Part shown: positions 7,076-8,287 of the stretch, one piece after another
Numbering within the stretch: position 1 is the first letter of the stretch
Layout of the letters: every line of letters begins with the position of its first letter
DNA from: Candidatus Hydrogenedentota bacterium
Lineage (GTDB): Bacteria > Hydrogenedentota > Hydrogenedentia > Hydrogenedentales > SLHB01
Assembly (NCBI GenBank): GCA_013349485.1
Contig: DUZM01000262.1
Coordinates: 1-8,287 of the forward strand
DNA: 8,287 nucleotides
Direction: 5' to 3'
Made by a program: the position numbers and the translations under genes
Notes under the pieces: generated by a model
Database searches by the model: none
The model's input: only the letters and a program-made list of their open reading frames with translations
What the model was told of the DNA's origin: nothing

Positions 7076-7344
7076 GGAGACCTGGGGCGGCACCGCTGAA
7101 GTGGCCGCGGCGTCTTCCGTGATTCCCGACGCCCAACCCATTCAGCCGTCCAGCTTCTGTCGCCTCGCGAAAAAGCCTACTCGGAATGGCCTCGTTCCTT
7201 CACGTAGAAACCTGCTTAGAAAATGTCAACAGAAGGTTGTATACTAGCGCCCCCGCACCAAGCGCCCTACTGCGCCGAACGACGGGCGTTTGCCGCACAT
7301 TGCGGGGCGCAAGTGCATAACGTGCAAACATCGGGAGTAACTCA
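7076..7344 (+). promoter_or_regulatory. Intergenic region upstream of cysC with candidate promoter
   Basis: 269 bases without a convincing gene. TATACT at 7240-7245 is a good -10; the best -35 at this spacing, TTAGAA (7216-7221), is poor. Transcription from here would give a leader of about 90 bases before the cysC ATG, with a small hairpin CCGCA-CAT-TGCGG near 7290-7305. I see no T-run terminator after the amidase stop codon, so read-through into cysC is possible. Confidence 0.35.
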
Positions 7345-7953
7345 ATGGCTGAAGATCGCAAGAGCACGAACATCACGTGGCATGAAGCGGAAATCACCCG
7401 CGCGGATCGGGAGCGTCTAAACGGACACAAGTCCTGTGTGATTTGGTTCACCGGCCTGTCCGGCTCCGGCAAGTCGACCTTGGCGCACGCCGTCGAGAAC
7501 GCCCTGTTCGAGGCGGGTTGCCGGACCTATGTGCTGGATGGCGACAACATCCGCCACGGACTCAACAGGAATCTCGGTTTTTCTCCTGAGGATCGCGAAG
7601 AGAACATACGCCGGATCGGCGAAGTGGCAAACCTGTTTGCTCAAGCGGGCGTGATTGCGTTAACGGCGTTCATATCACCGTACCGCGCCGACCGCGACAA
7701 GGCGCGGGCTTTGGCCGGAGACGCTTTCTTCGAGATATACGTCAAGTGCGACCTGGACATTTGCGAGCAGCGGGACCCGAAGGGCCTTTACAAGAAAGCC
7801 CGGGCCGGAGAGATCAAGGAATTCACAGGCATTTCGGCCCCTTACGACCCCCCCTTGCACCCGGAATTGACGGTGGACACCGGCGTTGAAACGCTCGAGG
7901 AGTCCACACAAAACGTCCTCGCCGTATTGAGGACAGGCGGTATCATACCGTAG
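7345..7953 (+). CDS. cysC: Adenylylsulfate (APS) kinase
   Basis: 202 residues, the normal length for a stand-alone APS kinase, with GGGAG seven bases before the ATG. It phosphorylates adenosine 5'-phosphosulfate with ATP to give PAPS, in the cytoplasm. Walker A GLSGSGKS (37-44); DGDNIRHGLNRNLGFSPEDR (65-84), the APS-binding signature; EENIRRIGEVANLF (85-98); TAFISPYRADR (107-117), where Ser111 matches the phosphorylatable serine of the E. coli enzyme; RDPKGLYKKARAGEIKEFTG (143-162), the lid; and SAPYDPPLHPEL (164-175). All key motifs are intact. There is no ATP-sulfurylase, PAPS reductase or sulfotransferase in the window, so whether the PAPS feeds cysteine synthesis or sulfation cannot be told. 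It lies downstream of the amidase on the same strand but is probably transcribed separately. Confidence 0.97.
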   Translation: MAEDRKSTNITWHEAEITRADRERLNGHKSCVIWFTGLSGSGKSTLAHAVENALFEAGCRTYVLDGDNIRHGLNRNLGFSPEDREENIRRIGEVANLFAQAGVIALTAFISPYRADRDKARALAGDAFFEIYVKCDLDICEQRDPKGLYKKARAGEIKEFTGISAPYDPPLHPELTVDTGVETLEESTQNVLAVLRTGGIIP

Positions 7954-8191
7954 AAGCAAAAGGGCACTTCCTCCTTTTCCGCTCGAAAGCGGGAGACTGA
8001 ACGTCGAGCATCCGCATTATTATTGCAACTACTTTCAGATGGCCGTCGAGCCCCGTGCGGAATAGCGAACCGATCGGACGCGTAAGAGAAAGCACCAGTG
8101 GCCGTGTAAGGGCTTTATACCAAGTTGCATTCAAAGACACACTAATTCGATGACACAACAATGCTTTGCGTGACAATGCCTTTCGTTACGC
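7954..8191. other. Region without a convincing gene after cysC
   Basis: A short hairpin CCGCT-CGAA-AGCGG lies at 7979-7992, 25 bases after the cysC stop; it has no following T-run and is at most a weak terminator. A 77-codon minus-strand frame (8176-7943) overlaps the cysC end and resembles no family I know. The rest looks like non-coding or remnant sequence leading into the terminal repeat. Confidence 0.3.
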
Positions 8192-8271
8192 GTCATTCTG
8201 AGCAACGCGAAGAATCTCGCTCTCGCAGATACCTTCGCGCGTTCGAGATCCTTCGCTTCGCTCAGGATGAC
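8192..8271. repeat. Interspersed inverted-repeat element
   Basis: Left arm 8192-8219 (starting GTCATTCTGAGCAACGCGAA) and right arm 8244-8271 (ending CTTCGCTCAGGATGAC) are inverted copies of 28 bases, matching at 24 positions, around a 24-base loop. The 'TCATCCTGAGCGAAGCGAAGGATCTC' type of arm is, from general knowledge, a frequent scattered repeat in environmental bacterial genomes. It could fold into a long cruciform or RNA hairpin and might act as a bidirectional terminator after cysC. Confidence 0.7.
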
Positions 8272-8287
8272 AGCAAGGCCATGGCTT

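Noticed and set aside
7979..7992. CCGCT-CGAA-AGCGG hairpin as intrinsic terminator of cysC
   Set aside because: Five-base stem and no T-run downstream on either strand; noted only as a weak structure.
7943..8176. 77-codon minus-strand frame after cysC
   Set aside because: Overlaps the cysC 3' end, has no clear ribosome-binding site and resembles no known protein.

Overview
The window is a GC-rich stretch of a bacterial chromosome. It holds five confidently recognised protein genes, one small probable DNA-binding gene, several non-coding signals and two repeat elements. I see no rRNA, tRNA, CRISPR array, transposase or phage gene. A lipoprotein signal, a Tat-like signal, a LysM cell-wall amidase and a secreted Ntn-hydrolase homologue suggest a Gram-negative (diderm) bacterium. 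GC content, palindromic interspersed repeats and protein style would fit a lineage such as Hydrogenedentota, Planctomycetota or a relative, but that placement is a guess.

Left half, minus strand (read right to left): a patatin-like phospholipase lipoprotein (4628 to 2928); a small membrane-anchored protein with a carboxypeptidase-regulatory-like beta-sandwich domain (2710 to 2129), preceded by a good sigma70-type promoter; and a secreted homologue of acyl-homoserine-lactone/aculeacin acylases (1966 to beyond base 1, C-terminus missing). All three products are predicted to be exported or envelope-attached. The acylase homologue lacks the expected N-terminal Ser nucleophile and the catalytic Asn, so it may be a pseudoenzyme. 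The patatin gene carries an in-frame repeat of the 'GGGGAC(A/G)GTCCC' palindromic type, which encodes a Pro/Ser/Glu-rich linker.

Middle (4629-5290): a divergent intergenic region. A short minus-strand gene here looks like a ribbon-helix-helix (FitA/VapB-type) antitoxin or regulator without a visible toxin. Next to it is an AT-rich stretch with several perfect palindromes, a duplicated AAATGGTAC motif and a likely promoter for the plus-strand gene.

Right half, plus strand: a 594-residue N-acetylmuramoyl-L-alanine amidase with two LysM-like modules and a Tat-like signal (5291-7075), then a stand-alone adenylylsulfate (APS) kinase, cysC (7345-7953), probably with its own promoter. The last 330 bases have no convincing gene and end in an imperfect 28-base inverted repeat of a kind scattered through many environmental bacterial genomes.

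The genes do not form one obvious pathway. The common thread is envelope work: phospholipid hydrolysis, peptidoglycan cleavage, amide/acyl hydrolysis or its binding-only relic, and an exported beta-sandwich protein. cysC makes PAPS for sulfate assimilation or sulfation.
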